A DNA stretch of 15,945 nt from DATAPE01 sp034667545 (GCA_034667545.1 JAXDJR010000145.1:1-15945), one strand, 5' to 3'; numbered from the stretch's first letter, positions 1-7,184 are shown. A program made the numbers and translations. The notes: generated by a model from the letters alone, not told the origin.

Positions 1-285
1 GCTGTGGCCGGCGATGAGAATCCCCACATCCGGCTGACCGCTACCCGGGACGGCATCGCTCCCAATGCGGTGGCCATCAAGGTTGATGGTGATGTTGTTG
101 GAATCGACGGTCAGACCGTAGCCCTGACAATCGAGGAGGTTCGATTCCAGCTTGATGTCCGTCGTTACGACGGCCCCACATCTGAGCCTACTGTTACTAG
201 CTTGAGCATAGGGGGCGTTGGGTGGCATCGCCGTAAAGGTCAGACAGCTCGACAGAACAATTACAGGCAGCAACCATCTTCTCAT
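1..285 (-). CDS. Secreted parallel beta-helix protein, N-terminal part (runs off window)
   Basis: The minus strand is open from an ATG at 285 to the window edge (95 codons, no stop). GGGAGG lies about 9 bases upstream. The N-terminus MRRWLLPVIVLSSCLTF is a signal peptide: arginines followed by a hydrophobic core. The predicted cleavage region is near PYAQAS, around residue 30. The Cys in the core (SSC) could suggest a lipoprotein, but it is not a clear lipobox. The mature part (CGAVVTTDIKLESNLLDCQG, then LTVDSNNITINLDGHRIG) is the classic opening of a right-handed parallel beta-helix: a Cys pair followed by N-N-I-T-I-N-L-D-G-H rungs. Such proteins are exported and often bind or cleave polysaccharide, but no catalytic residues fall inside this fragment, so the substrate is unknown. 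It is transcribed divergently from the signalling operon. Confidence 0.82.
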   Translation of the reverse strand, partial: MRRWLLPVIVLSSCLTFTAMPPNAPYAQASNSRLRCGAVVTTDIKLESNLLDCQGYGLTVDSNNITINLDGHRIGSDAVPGSGQPDVGILIAGHS

Positions 286-417
286 GATCGATTTCCTCCC
301 TCTGAATGCGGTGACGGGGAGCCCGTTTCTCGGCTTCCCTCTCGATCCTTCGAACGTCAGACGGGCGCAACGGTTGTTTCGTGGCCCTGACGATAGGTGG
401 ATTTCCCTGGGCTGGCA

Positions 418-457
418 TCGGGGCTAGCCCTGAATCGACCTCGGGGCTAGCACTGAA
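418..457. repeat. 17-bp direct repeat upstream of the receiver gene
   Basis: The 17-bp sequence TCGGGGCTAGCCCTGAA (418-434) recurs at 441-457 with one mismatch, at a 23-bp offset. Each copy contains the palindrome GCTAGC. The pair sits 34 bp before the likely start codon of the receiver gene, in the divergent intergenic region. It may be an operator bound by a dimeric regulator such as the operon's own response regulator; that role is inferred. Confidence 0.6.
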
Positions 458-490
458 GTCACAGCGATGGTCTTATGCAAGCGTGAGGCG

Positions 491-850
491 ATGATGACAG
501 TGCTGATCGTGGACGATCATCCGAGCTTCCGTGTCCAGGCGCGCCGTTTGCTGGAGGAAGGCGGCTTCGAAGTTATCGGGGAGGCGCAGGACGGGGCTAC
601 AGCCTTGGAGGCGGCAGCGGCATTGGAACCACAAGCGATCCTGCTGGATATCCAACTCCCCGACGCAACGGGTTTCGATGTTTGCCGGTCCCTGACTGCA
701 GCCGCTAAAGCCTCTGCCGTGGTGCTGGTGTCGAGCCGGGGCGCCTCCGATTACGGAAACAAGATCTTTGGGTGTGGGGCACGCGGCTTCATCTCCAAAG
801 CCGACCTCACCGCGCGGCGCTTCGCTGCATTGGTGGAGGCGGAGGCGTGA
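491..850 (+). CDS. Stand-alone response regulator receiver protein
   Basis: This 119-aa protein is a CheY-like receiver with no output domain. It accepts a phosphoryl group from a histidine kinase, most likely the one encoded directly downstream. All key residues are present: the acidic pair in VLIVDDH (D8, D9), the phosphoacceptor D53 in AILLDIQLPD, the switch Ser S81 in VVLVSS, and K103 in GFISKAD. The start at 491 is preferred because receiver strand beta-1 begins immediately after it and a GTGAGG lies just upstream. ATG 467 would add eight residues with no ribosome binding site, and ATG 494 is equally possible. The stop overlaps the kinase start (GTGA), so the genes are translationally coupled. 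With a second regulator at the end of the operon it makes a one-kinase, two-receiver arrangement; the receiver could be a phosphate sink or a separate output. Confidence 0.88.
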   Translation: MMTVLIVDDHPSFRVQARRLLEEGGFEVIGEAQDGATALEAAAALEPQAILLDIQLPDATGFDVCRSLTAAAKASAVVLVSSRGASDYGNKIFGCGARGFISKADLTARRFAALVEAEA

Positions 851-2607
851 CGTCTCTATCACAGGCCACCTATCACCCGCTCCACATTGGCCTCACTGGG
901 CTCGGTGGCGGCATCCTCATCGCTACTGCGATCGGCCTCGCGACCTCGAACCGCGGCCCGTTTCCCGTGAGCGTCATCACCGTTGGCCCGTTCTTTGTTA
1001 CGAGCGCGTATCTCGTCGCCGGCTGGGTGGGATGGAAACGGCGACCCGATAGCCGGATCGGATTGATGCTGCTGATCGCGGGGGTGCTCTATGCGGCGGA
1101 GAACATGGCGCCGATCGACTGGGCCCCCCTCTTCACGATTTCATGGCTCACGGGGAACTTCTACGAAAATGTAGTTGGCCACATGCTGCTGGCGTTCCCC
1201 AGCGGAAGGCTCCGGAACCAGGGCGAACGCCTGCTCGTGATCGCCTTCTACGCTACAGGGGTCGCTGGCTCAGTCATCGCACAGATGTTTGAAAACCCGA
1301 AGTCTGTGGCTGCGATCCTTCCCCGAAACCTGGCACTGATCACGTCCGCGCCCCACATCGGCGATGCGATCAACCTCGTGACCGAGATCGCTGCCGTGCC
1401 ATTGACGGCAGCGTTCGTCGTCGTCATGGTCCACCATTGGCGAGACGCCGCTTCCACGACCAGGCGAGCACTCGCAACCGTCTATTGGGCGGGCGCAGTC
1501 GCCGGAGGTTTGATCGTCATTCGCAACGTCCTCGATTCATTGGGAACCTCATTCACATCCTCCATGACCTGGGCATGGCTCTACACCGTTGCGTCTATCG
1601 CGGTGCCGATCTTCTTCCTGCTTGGCCTGTTGCGGCTGCAGATGACCCGAGCGGCATTGGGCGACCTGGTCATCGAACTCGGACGCGATCGGGACGTACA
1701 GGAGAGCCTGCGCGATGCGCTCGCTCGCCGGCTCGGAGACCCAACGTTGCAACTCAGCTACCAGCTACCTGACGGCTCGTGGATCGACGACGCGGGCGAG
1801 CCTATCGCCCCGCCCCACGACGTAGTGGGACGAATGGTCCGCACACTGGAGTCCGATGGAGCGCGGTTCGCTGCCCTCACGATGGACGAGCGGCTGCGGG
1901 AGGTTCCTGAAGTCGTCGACGCCGTTGCGGCCGTAGCCGGTCTCGCGATCGCCAATGACCGGCTGCGCGCCGAGGTGCGCCTTCAACTAGCGGAGGTGGA
2001 AGCATCGCGACGCCGCATCGTCGGTGCCGCGGACGCGGCGCGCCGGAAAGTGGAACGAGACCTTCACGACGGAGCCCAACAGCGTCTGGTCAGCCTTGCT
2101 CTGGGACTCCAACTGCTGCAGGACCACCTCGCTCACGCTGAAGATGTCGAGGGAGAGATCCAAACGCTGCAAGGAGAACTACGGGATGCCCTGGCCGAAC
2201 TCCGAGAGCTCGCCCGGGGCCTTCATCCCACGATCCTGACGGAGGAAGGACTGGTCGCCGCGATCGAATCCTTGGCGGAGAGGTCAAACCTCCCCGTGAC
2301 TCTGTCGCTCTCCGATGAGGATCGACTACCGCTAACGATCGAAGCCACTGCCTACTTCGTGGTGGCCGAAGCCCTAACCAACGTGACGAAGTACGCGCAG
2401 GCATCGAAGATTTCCATCGAGGTATCGAGGAACAACGGCATACTGGCGATCCACGTGACGGACGACGGTGTTGGGGGGGCCCGCATCGGCGCTGGGTCTG
2501 GCCTCACGGGTCTTCTGGATCGTGTGGCCGCGCTCGGAGGCTCACTTCGGGTCGATAGTCCGGTCGAAGGCGGTACGCGGATCCACGCAAAGCTCCCGAC
2601 GACGTGA
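847..2607 (+). CDS. Membrane sensor histidine kinase, NarL-partner type (HisKA_3)
   Basis: The 586-aa protein starts at GTG 847, overlapping the receiver stop by four bases. The frame stays open further upstream, but only inside the receiver gene. Residues 1-270 hold about eight hydrophobic helices (for example LLVIAFYATGVAGSVIAQMF and ASIAVPIFFLLGLLRL), so the sensing part is in the membrane. A cytoplasmic linker (about 280-375) has the GAF-like character typical of these actinobacterial kinases. A coiled stretch follows, then the HisKA_3 dimerisation domain with H407 in ERDLHDGAQQRL. The HATPase domain has the N-box at N512 (TNVTKY), G1 at D539-G544 (DDGVGG) and G2 GSGLTGLLDRV. All catalytic motifs are intact. 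The family is known to pair with LuxR-type regulators, which matches the next gene. The stimulus is unknown and no extracellular domain is visible. Confidence 0.93.
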   Translation: MTSLSQATYHPLHIGLTGLGGGILIATAIGLATSNRGPFPVSVITVGPFFVTSAYLVAGWVGWKRRPDSRIGLMLLIAGVLYAAENMAPIDWAPLFTISWLTGNFYENVVGHMLLAFPSGRLRNQGERLLVIAFYATGVAGSVIAQMFENPKSVAAILPRNLALITSAPHIGDAINLVTEIAAVPLTAAFVVVMVHHWRDAASTTRRALATVYWAGAVAGGLIVIRNVLDSLGTSFTSSMTWAWLYTVASIAVPIFFLLGLLRLQMTRAALGDLVIELGRDRDVQESLRDALARRLGDPTLQLSYQLPDGSWIDDAGEPIAPPHDVVGRMVRTLESDGARFAALTMDERLREVPEVVDAVAAVAGLAIANDRLRAEVRLQLAEVEASRRRIVGAADAARRKVERDLHDGAQQRLVSLALGLQLLQDHLAHAEDVEGEIQTLQGELRDALAELRELARGLHPTILTEEGLVAAIESLAERSNLPVTLSLSDEDRLPLTIEATAYFVVAEALTNVTKYAQASKISIEVSRNNGILAIHVTDDGVGGARIGAGSGLTGLLDRVAALGGSLRVDSPVEGGTRIHAKLPTT

Positions 2608-3284
2608 GCGCGAGCGAGAGCACTCGGAGTGGCGCGATCCGCGTGGTGGTGGCCGAGGACTCTGCACTGTTCCGGGAGGGAATCGCCCGCATCCTGGAAG
2701 GCGTGGGCTTCGATGTGGTGGCGGAGGTGGGCGATCGCGACGCTTTGGTCGCCGCGGTCACGACCCACGAACCCGATGTGGTCGTGACCGACATCCGCAT
2801 GCCACCCACCGGCACCACCGAGGGCCTCGACGCTGCAATGACGATCCGAGAGACGCATCCTGAAACCGGAGTGATGGTGCTCTCTCAGTACGTCGAAACA
2901 CGCCACGCCATCCGATTGATCGAGAATGACGCGAGAGGGATCGGCTACCTATTGAAGGATCGCGTAGCTGACGGCAAGGAGTTCACCGAGGCGGTGCGCC
3001 GCGTGGCGACCGGGGGCACCGCCATCGACCCGGAGATAGTAGAGCGACTCCTAGGAAGGAACAGAGAGGAGCACGAACTCGACCGTCTTTCCCAGAGGGA
3101 ACGAGAGATTCTCGCCGGAATGGCAGAGGGGCGGTCTAACCAAGCGATAGCGGACCGGCTCTTCCTCTCGGCCCGGACGGTGGAGACACACGTCGGCTCG
3201 ATCTTCACAAGGCTGGGCCTCGAGCCCACGCCAGATGATCACCGACGAGTGCTGGCCGTGCTCGCTTACCTGCGATCGGGTTGA
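2604..3284 (+). CDS. NarL/FixJ-family response regulator (receiver + LuxR HTH)
   Basis: This 226-aa DNA-binding regulator starts at GTG 2604, overlapping the kinase stop by four bases. The receiver occupies residues 12-135: acidic pair E18-D19 in VVVAEDS, phosphoacceptor D63 in VVVTDIRMPP, S94 in VMVLSQY and K118 in GYLLKD. The C-terminal LuxR-type helix-turn-helix (about 160-222) reads LSQREREILAGMAEGRSN, then AIADRLFLSARTVETHV, the standard recognition-helix pattern. It is the transcriptional output of the kinase at 847. Because it is last in the operon and fully intact, the system should be functional. Its targets are unknown; the 17-bp direct repeat before the operon is an autoregulation candidate. 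Confidence 0.95.
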   Translation: MSASESTRSGAIRVVVAEDSALFREGIARILEGVGFDVVAEVGDRDALVAAVTTHEPDVVVTDIRMPPTGTTEGLDAAMTIRETHPETGVMVLSQYVETRHAIRLIENDARGIGYLLKDRVADGKEFTEAVRRVATGGTAIDPEIVERLLGRNREEHELDRLSQREREILAGMAEGRSNQAIADRLFLSARTVETHVGSIFTRLGLEPTPDDHRRVLAVLAYLRSG

Positions 3285-3549
3285 CCGCAGACCAAATCCG
3301 GTCCTTCGACGGTTTGAGACTGAGAAGAGTAGATCCTCATGCCCCGTTGTTCCCATGCTGGAGGGCGTCTCACCGTGTGGCTGGCACGAAATTCAGCCCA
3401 GGTCCGACTGCTTCCGTAGAGGGCCAGTTCAGTCGCGAAGCCGGCCCCGAGGCGCCCCCACTCTTGCCTTCCGTAATACCCAGGACTTCACACGGGCATT
3501 TATTCGGAAAGCTTGATCGGCTAGCTGCCTCCAAATTGCGTCCACTACA
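3285..3549. other. Intergenic, no supported gene
   Basis: Open frames exist on both strands here, but they lack family signatures and good ribosome binding sites and run into the transposon scar. The minus-strand frame continues from the transposase remnant past the element's end and is read-through, not gene. I see no clear terminator after the response regulator. Confidence 0.5.
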
Positions 3550-3592
3550 TCGCTGTCACGGGAGGCCGACGGATGCCACCCATGATCACGAA
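3550..3592. repeat. 43-bp diverged repeat, copy 1 (abuts IS3 end)
   Basis: This segment matches 10699-10741 at 37 of 43 positions, in the same orientation (TCGCTGTCACGGGAGG at the left, ATGATCACGAA at the right). It stops one base before the IS3 terminus at 3594, so the element appears inserted at its edge. Read on the minus strand, both copies encode V-I-x-x-x-I-R-x-P-P-V-T-A, so the similarity holds at protein level. See the frame-broken ORF at 10534-10753. Confidence 0.65.
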
Positions 3593-3593
3593 A

Positions 3594-3925
3594 TGAACCG
3601 CGCTGGGTTTCATAGAGACTCTGTCGATTGCTCCTGCTGTTTCCGCGCAGCGTAGTAGCTCTCTTCCAATTCAGCCGGGGGATGTGTCCGATCGAGCCGT
3701 GCAGTCTCCGGTTGTTGAACCAGTCCACCCATTCCATGGTCGCCAGTTCGACCTGCTCTGGTGTTCTCCACGGTCCCCGTCGACGGATCAGCTCGGTCTT
3801 AAACAATCCGATCTCACTCTCCGCTAGGGCGTTGTCGTAACTGTCACCGCGCGATCCGACTGACGGTTCGATGCCTGCATCGGCAAGGCGTTGGGTGTAG
3901 GTGATCGAGGTGAACTGGGCGAATT
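3594..3925 (-). mobile_element. IS3-family element remnant: transposase C-terminus and terminal end
   Basis: The minus strand encodes the end of an IS3-type DDE transposase: FTSITYTQRLADAGIEPSVG, GDSYDNALAESEIGLFKTEL, EQVELATMEWVDWFNNRRLH. The final DDE glutamate lies in the NALAE motif; the two catalytic aspartates are missing because the gene is cut at FTS (about 3925). Near 3680 the frame breaks at a run of C: the expected HIPPAELEESYYAARKQQEQ continues in another frame to a TGA. The outer end, TGAACCGCGCTGGGTTTCAT at 3594, looks like the element's terminal inverted repeat. The upstream two thirds of the element are absent, replaced by an IS30-type fragment on the opposite strand. It cannot transpose by itself. 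Confidence 0.85.
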
Positions 3926-3967
3926 CAAGCGGTCGTCGCAACACCTCAACGATGGAGGTGTGTCGCG

Positions 3968-4450
3968 ATGGGCAGCGGCAAACGCCAGCAGGAGATCCGC
4001 GCCATGCGCGGTCATATGTGGTCGCCGGGCCGGCCGTCATCAGCTCGTCGAGAGGACCGAGTTCGGTTCTGGCAAGCGATCGCGCGAGGCGCGTCGAGTG
4101 AGGAAGCCGCTCTCGAGGCCGGCGTTTCAATGCCGGTCGGAAGCAGATGGTTCCGCCACGCTGGTATCACCGATCAAGCTGGTCCCGCATTCAGGCGCTA
4201 CCTGTCTTTCACCGAGCGAGAGGAGATAGCGATTCTCTATGCACAGGAACTCGGGGTTCGTGAGATAGCTCGCAGGATCGGTCGTTCACCATCGACCATC
4301 TCGCGCGAGCTTGTGGGGTGCCAAAACGATTCATCACGCAGCGACCGTTCGATACTCCTTGATGAGCCCGCTGAAAGTCCCGGCGGCCAGCCCGCTGACG
4401 ACTCGGGCGCGGCATCTACGATCAGCCCACCGGAGCGTCCTTCATCTTGA
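3968..4450 (+). pseudogene. IS30-family transposase, N-terminal fragment
   Basis: The frame starts at ATG 3968 with GGAGG nine bases upstream. It encodes an IS30-type N-terminal region ending in the helix-turn-helix LSFTEREEIAILYAQELGVR, then REIARRIGRSPSTISREL. In IS30 transposases this motif is followed by a long DDE catalytic domain. Here homology stops right after STISREL (about 4312), and the remaining codons to 4450 are unrelated. So only the DNA-binding head remains. Its left edge (about 3926) coincides with the truncation of the IS3 remnant, suggesting one element inserted in or recombined with the other. A truncated DNA-binding protein could still be made and interfere with related elements, but that is speculative. 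Confidence 0.8.
4313..4446. other. Unassigned sequence after the IS30 break, possible further IS scar
   Basis: After the IS30 homology ends, the minus strand has an open stretch encoding GLAAGTFSGLIKEYRTVAA followed by two TGA stops. It reads like the end of a protein, but I cannot assign a family. It may be another mobile-element fragment. Confidence 0.3.
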
Positions 4451-4476
4451 CTTCCCTCAATCGAACCTGGTAGATT
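4447..4476 (+). promoter_or_regulatory. Candidate sigma70-type promoter for the GAF-ANTAR/GGDEF operon
   Basis: TTGACT at 4447-4452 is separated by 18 bases from TAGATT at 4471-4476, about 75 bases before the GTG start at 4551. The small inverted repeat CAAGC-ATC-GCTTG (4487-4499) lies in the presumed leader. No experimental support is available. Confidence 0.4.
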
Positions 4477-4550
4477 TTGGTATTTACAAGCATCGCTTGC
4501 GATAGGGTACGGCGGCCTTTCTCTCTCTTTCGGTGCTGGAGAGGACCGGT

Positions 4551-5276
4551 GTGGCCGAAAACCAGAAGCGCGAAACCTTCTCGGACCTACCTACTTTGAG
4601 TGGACTGCTCCTCGTTGAAGAATCGCTGGAAGCTGCTTTGACTCGCGTCGCAGCCCTTTCGCTGTCGCTTCCGGCGTGTGATGGCGCAGGGATCTCGCTT
4701 TGCGAGGGTACGAAGGTCACGACGGCAGGCGCTACTGATGAAGACATCGAGGCCGTCGATTCCGAGCAATACAGAATCGACGAGGGGCCCTGCTTGGAAG
4801 CGATACGGTGGGGTACCTCCTTCATCGTTGAATCGATGGCAGGCGACGAAAGATGGCCCAGGTTCGGAGCTTACGCCGCCGAAATGGGCATCTTGAGCTC
4901 CCTTTCATTGCCCTTGCGAGTCAACGAACGGACCCTTGGTGCGTTGAACCTCTACTCGCGCAGGGTCGGGGGATTTACGCGGATGGACGAGAGGAAGGCA
5001 ACCTCGTTCGCAACACAAGCGTCCGTCGCTGTTGCCAACGCCCAGACGTTTGATCGCGTTCGCGTGCTCGCCGGGCACCTTCAAGAGGCCCTTAAATCGA
5101 GCCGCATGATCGGGCTCGCCATGGGGATCCTGGTCGAGAGGGAGAACTGCACGGAGGAGGAGGCCTTCGACATGCTGCGACTTATCTCTCAGAACGCGAA
5201 CATCAAGCTCCGTGATGTTGCCCAACAACTGCTGGATAGAGCGAGGGGCCAAAAAGAACAGACCGGATCGGCATAA
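4551..5276 (+). CDS. GAF-ANTAR antiterminator regulator
   Basis: The 241-aa protein starts at GTG 4551 with GGAGAGG about seven bases upstream; GTG 4533 is in frame but overlaps that site. Residues about 15-165 form a GAF sensory domain (CDGAGISLCEG, RIDEGPCLEAIRWG, LSSLSLPLRVNERTLGALNL). Residues about 172-233 form an ANTAR domain around M186: LQEALKSSRMIGLAMGILVE, then CTEEEAFDMLRLISQNANIK. ANTAR domains bind paired RNA hairpins and prevent transcription termination, and the GAF domain presumably gates this in response to a small ligand. The stop codon overlaps the start of the diguanylate cyclase gene by one base (TAATG), so the two are translationally coupled. This links RNA-level control with cyclic di-GMP synthesis. 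The ligand and RNA targets are unknown. Confidence 0.93.
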   Translation: MAENQKRETFSDLPTLSGLLLVEESLEAALTRVAALSLSLPACDGAGISLCEGTKVTTAGATDEDIEAVDSEQYRIDEGPCLEAIRWGTSFIVESMAGDERWPRFGAYAAEMGILSSLSLPLRVNERTLGALNLYSRRVGGFTRMDERKATSFATQASVAVANAQTFDRVRVLAGHLQEALKSSRMIGLAMGILVERENCTEEEAFDMLRLISQNANIKLRDVAQQLLDRARGQKEQTGSA

Positions 5277-6004
5277 TGTCGCGGGCTTGTGGAGACGACA
5301 GGGACCGGAACGCCGAGGATCGCGACCAAAGAGCCGAAGCTCATGATCGGGAATCGGAGACTCGGGACGAGAGAAGCGACGCCCGGGACCGCCGCGCTGA
5401 GACTCGAGAAGAGGCCGCCGTCAGATTCGACGCGTCCACAACTTCCGATCGCGCGGCCGCCTTTCGAGATCGGCGGGGTGCAGCTAGCGATCGCATGCAA
5501 GCGGCAGATGATCGCAAAGCCGCAGCGGGAGACCGACTCATTTCGGCAAGGGAGCGGGCAGTCTCTTCCATCGATGAGCTCACCGGTGCGTATCGGCGGG
5601 ACGCGGGCATCCTGGAGTTGGAGCGCGAGACGGTTAGAGCAAAGAGAACGCAGAGACCGTTGGTTCTTGCTTTCGTTGATCTGGACGGCCTCAAGGCAAC
5701 GAACGACTCGCTCGGCCACGCCGCAGGAGATCAACTCCTGCGGCGGACAGTCGAGAGAATACGCAACCAGGTCCGCTCCTACGATCTGATCGTTCGTTTC
5801 GGAGGCGACGAGTTCGTCTGCCTGCTTCTGGACCTTGATACCTCGGAAGCGGCCAAACGATTCGAGGCCATCAAGCGGAATCTGGAGGAGTCCGAGCACG
5901 GGTCAATCACGTTTGGACTGACTGAGCTTCGGCTAGGGGAAGAGGACTCTCTCGAAGATCTTATGGCGAGGGCAGACGAGGCGTTGTACAAAGAACGCGA
6001 GTAG
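5276..6004 (+). CDS. Diguanylate cyclase with Asp/Arg heptad-repeat N-terminus
   Basis: The 242-aa protein makes cyclic di-GMP from two GTP. The GGDEF domain spans about residues 98-242: substrate-site motif FVDLDGLKATNDSLGHAAGD, active site RFGGDEF (G176-F180) and product-inhibition site RSYD (R167, D170) five residues before it. Catalysis and feedback inhibition should therefore both work. The first 98 residues are unusual: two blocks of six seven-residue repeats (9-50 such as RDQRAEA, RDERSDA; 57-98 such as SDRMQAA, DDRKAAA) separated by six residues. This predicts a charged alpha-helical coiled coil, possibly for dimerisation. There are no membrane segments or signal peptide, so it is cytoplasmic. 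It overlaps the GAF-ANTAR gene by one base, and the GAF protein may be its sensory partner. Confidence 0.93.
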   Translation: MSRACGDDRDRNAEDRDQRAEAHDRESETRDERSDARDRRAETREEAAVRFDASTTSDRAAAFRDRRGAASDRMQAADDRKAAAGDRLISARERAVSSIDELTGAYRRDAGILELERETVRAKRTQRPLVLAFVDLDGLKATNDSLGHAAGDQLLRRTVERIRNQVRSYDLIVRFGGDEFVCLLLDLDTSEAAKRFEAIKRNLEESEHGSITFGLTELRLGEEDSLEDLMARADEALYKERE

Positions 6005-6154
6005 CCACCTCCCGCCTCGGTTGGGTCTCACAAACCACGTCGCTATTTTCTCGCGATCTCTAATCTATAGGCATCGTTGGGCTGTTCGTTCAGTTCCTCA
6101 AACCAGGACCTGCTGGAAGAATGGTTGCTATCCGAACGCAATGGCCCGCGCCTG

Positions 6155-6469
6155 TCAGCAGTTTGGTAACGCCGTGATCTTGAGGGCGTGATCCATGACC
6201 TCGTAGGCGAACCCGGCGATACGGTCCACGGAAGACACCTTGTATTCAGGGCACAGCTCGGCGCTAGCCATCGCGAAGCCATCAGCCTCCGCCGAAGATG
6301 CGAACTGTTTGCAAAGGAGTTCCCTGCCCTGTGGAGTCGTGAGACTTACCGCAAATCGAAGCGGGTGGAGGTTGGCTCGCTGGGGGGGTAGCGGTGCGGC
6401 ATTAACTTCGGTGGCAGATGCAGCCACAGGTTGTCTGTGTTGAAGCTCGGTCGGGTGCTGGTGTGTCAT
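6155..6469 (-). CDS. Small protein of unknown function (104 aa)
   Basis: ATG 6469 is preferred because AAGGGG lies about eight bases upstream; a GTG three codons earlier overlaps that site. The protein has a low-complexity N-terminus and a compact core: HPLRFAVSLTTPQGRELLCK, QFASSAEADGFAMASAELCP, then VSSVDRIAGFAYEVMDHAL. It has two Cys and no signal peptide or membrane segment. The core looks like a small alpha/beta domain, but I recognise no family. It points away from the GGDEF operon's strand and ends about 150 bp beyond that operon's stop, so the two are convergent. Confidence 0.55.
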   Translation of the reverse strand: MTHQHPTELQHRQPVAASATEVNAAPLPPQRANLHPLRFAVSLTTPQGRELLCKQFASSAEADGFAMASAELCPEYKVSSVDRIAGFAYEVMDHALKITALPNC

Positions 6470-6932
6470 GTGAACCACCCCTTGTCGGATGCGCGCCGTC
6501 TTTGGGCATTATCGGCAACTAGGGCACGAGCTTTATCCACACGCGCGCGAGGCGCGGATTTGAGTGCCATCCGGAATACCGCCGCGTCCAGCAGCGCTGA
6601 CAGGGCAGCGCTGACAGGACAGTCCCAAGTGGCGGGTCACTTGCATTGAACCGGACACCATCTCGCTCGGCGAGACCTAACCTACGAGAGTTCCGACCCC
6701 AGAAGCTAGACAAGCGGCCCTTCGCGGTTGTACGCTTGTGATTGTGGCACGTCGGCGTGGCGGCCAATGATCCGACGACAAGGCAACACAACCCTCTTTC
6801 CTTCGAGTCTTCGAATCTTTCCCCGCTACCGCCGGCCTCCGATGCAACATCAAGAAGGCCGAATGTCTGGCCGGTCGGGCGGCCCAGTTTCGGCTCTTCT
6901 TGAGGGCTTGAACGGCGGGAGGAAGACAAGAG
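6470..6932. other. Intergenic region with tandem repeat; no supported gene
   Basis: This divergent intergenic stretch separates the 104-aa protein gene (minus) from the Arg-rich gene (plus). The frames covering it are shadows without family signatures. It holds the 14-bp tandem repeat at 6591-6618 and a small perfect inverted repeat TCTCGC-TCG-GCGAGA near 6661-6675. Promoters for both flanking genes should lie here, but I cannot place them confidently. Confidence 0.5.
6591..6618. repeat. Perfect 14-bp tandem repeat, two copies
   Basis: GCAGCGCTGACAGG occurs twice back to back. Each copy contains the palindrome AGCGCT, so two dyad sites are spaced 14 bp apart. It could be a regulator binding site in a divergent promoter region or simple slippage. 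Confidence 0.6.
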
Positions 6933-7184
6933 ATGAACAGAGGGAGCGGAGGACAGGGTCGCCGAGTGGTCGATCGCCGGGTGATGGATCGTCGCACCGA
7001 TGAACGCCGGGGGAAGCAGCGCCTCGGACAAGATCGGCGGGAGCGAGTTTGCCGTAGCGATGATGTGAGGATCTCAACGATGACCGAGGAGATGCGGCAT
7101 ACGGCGTGGCTGCAGGCCATGGTCGAGCATGAGATTTCAGGAGTGCGATGGAGAAGGAATCTTTGGGGACCCACTGACCCCTAG
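6933..7184 (+). CDS. Arg-rich mini-protein, copy A of a duplicated family
   Basis: The 83-aa protein starts at ATG 6933 with GGGAGG ten bases upstream. The N-terminal half is packed with Asp-Arg-Arg motifs (GRRVVDRRVMDRRTDERR, then GQDRRERVCR). The C-terminal part is a short amphipathic helix (TEEMRHTAWLQAMVEHEIS). It matches the protein encoded at 12925-13122 along both halves: the pattern DRR-x-DERR-QR-QDRRER-x-CR, then EE-x-R-x-x-WL-MV-EI. Two independently diverged copies with good ribosome binding sites argue that it is a true gene. The basic N-terminus suggests nucleic-acid or membrane-surface binding, which is inference. I know no named family. The nearest convergent regulator, after a decayed sigma factor, is a BldC-like protein, as in the second locus. 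Confidence 0.72.
   Translation: MNRGSGGQGRRVVDRRVMDRRTDERRGKQRLGQDRRERVCRSDDVRISTMTEEMRHTAWLQAMVEHEISGVRWRRNLWGPTDP

Noticed and set aside
4..390. Plus-strand 128-aa open frame at the left edge
   Set aside because: It is antisense to the beta-helix gene, which has a signal peptide, family motif and ribosome binding site.
6043..6160. Minus-strand tail SSRSWFEELNEQPNDAYRLE near the GGDEF stop
   Set aside because: It looks protein-like but has no ATG or ribosome binding site near it; only a TTG could start it. Too weak to call.
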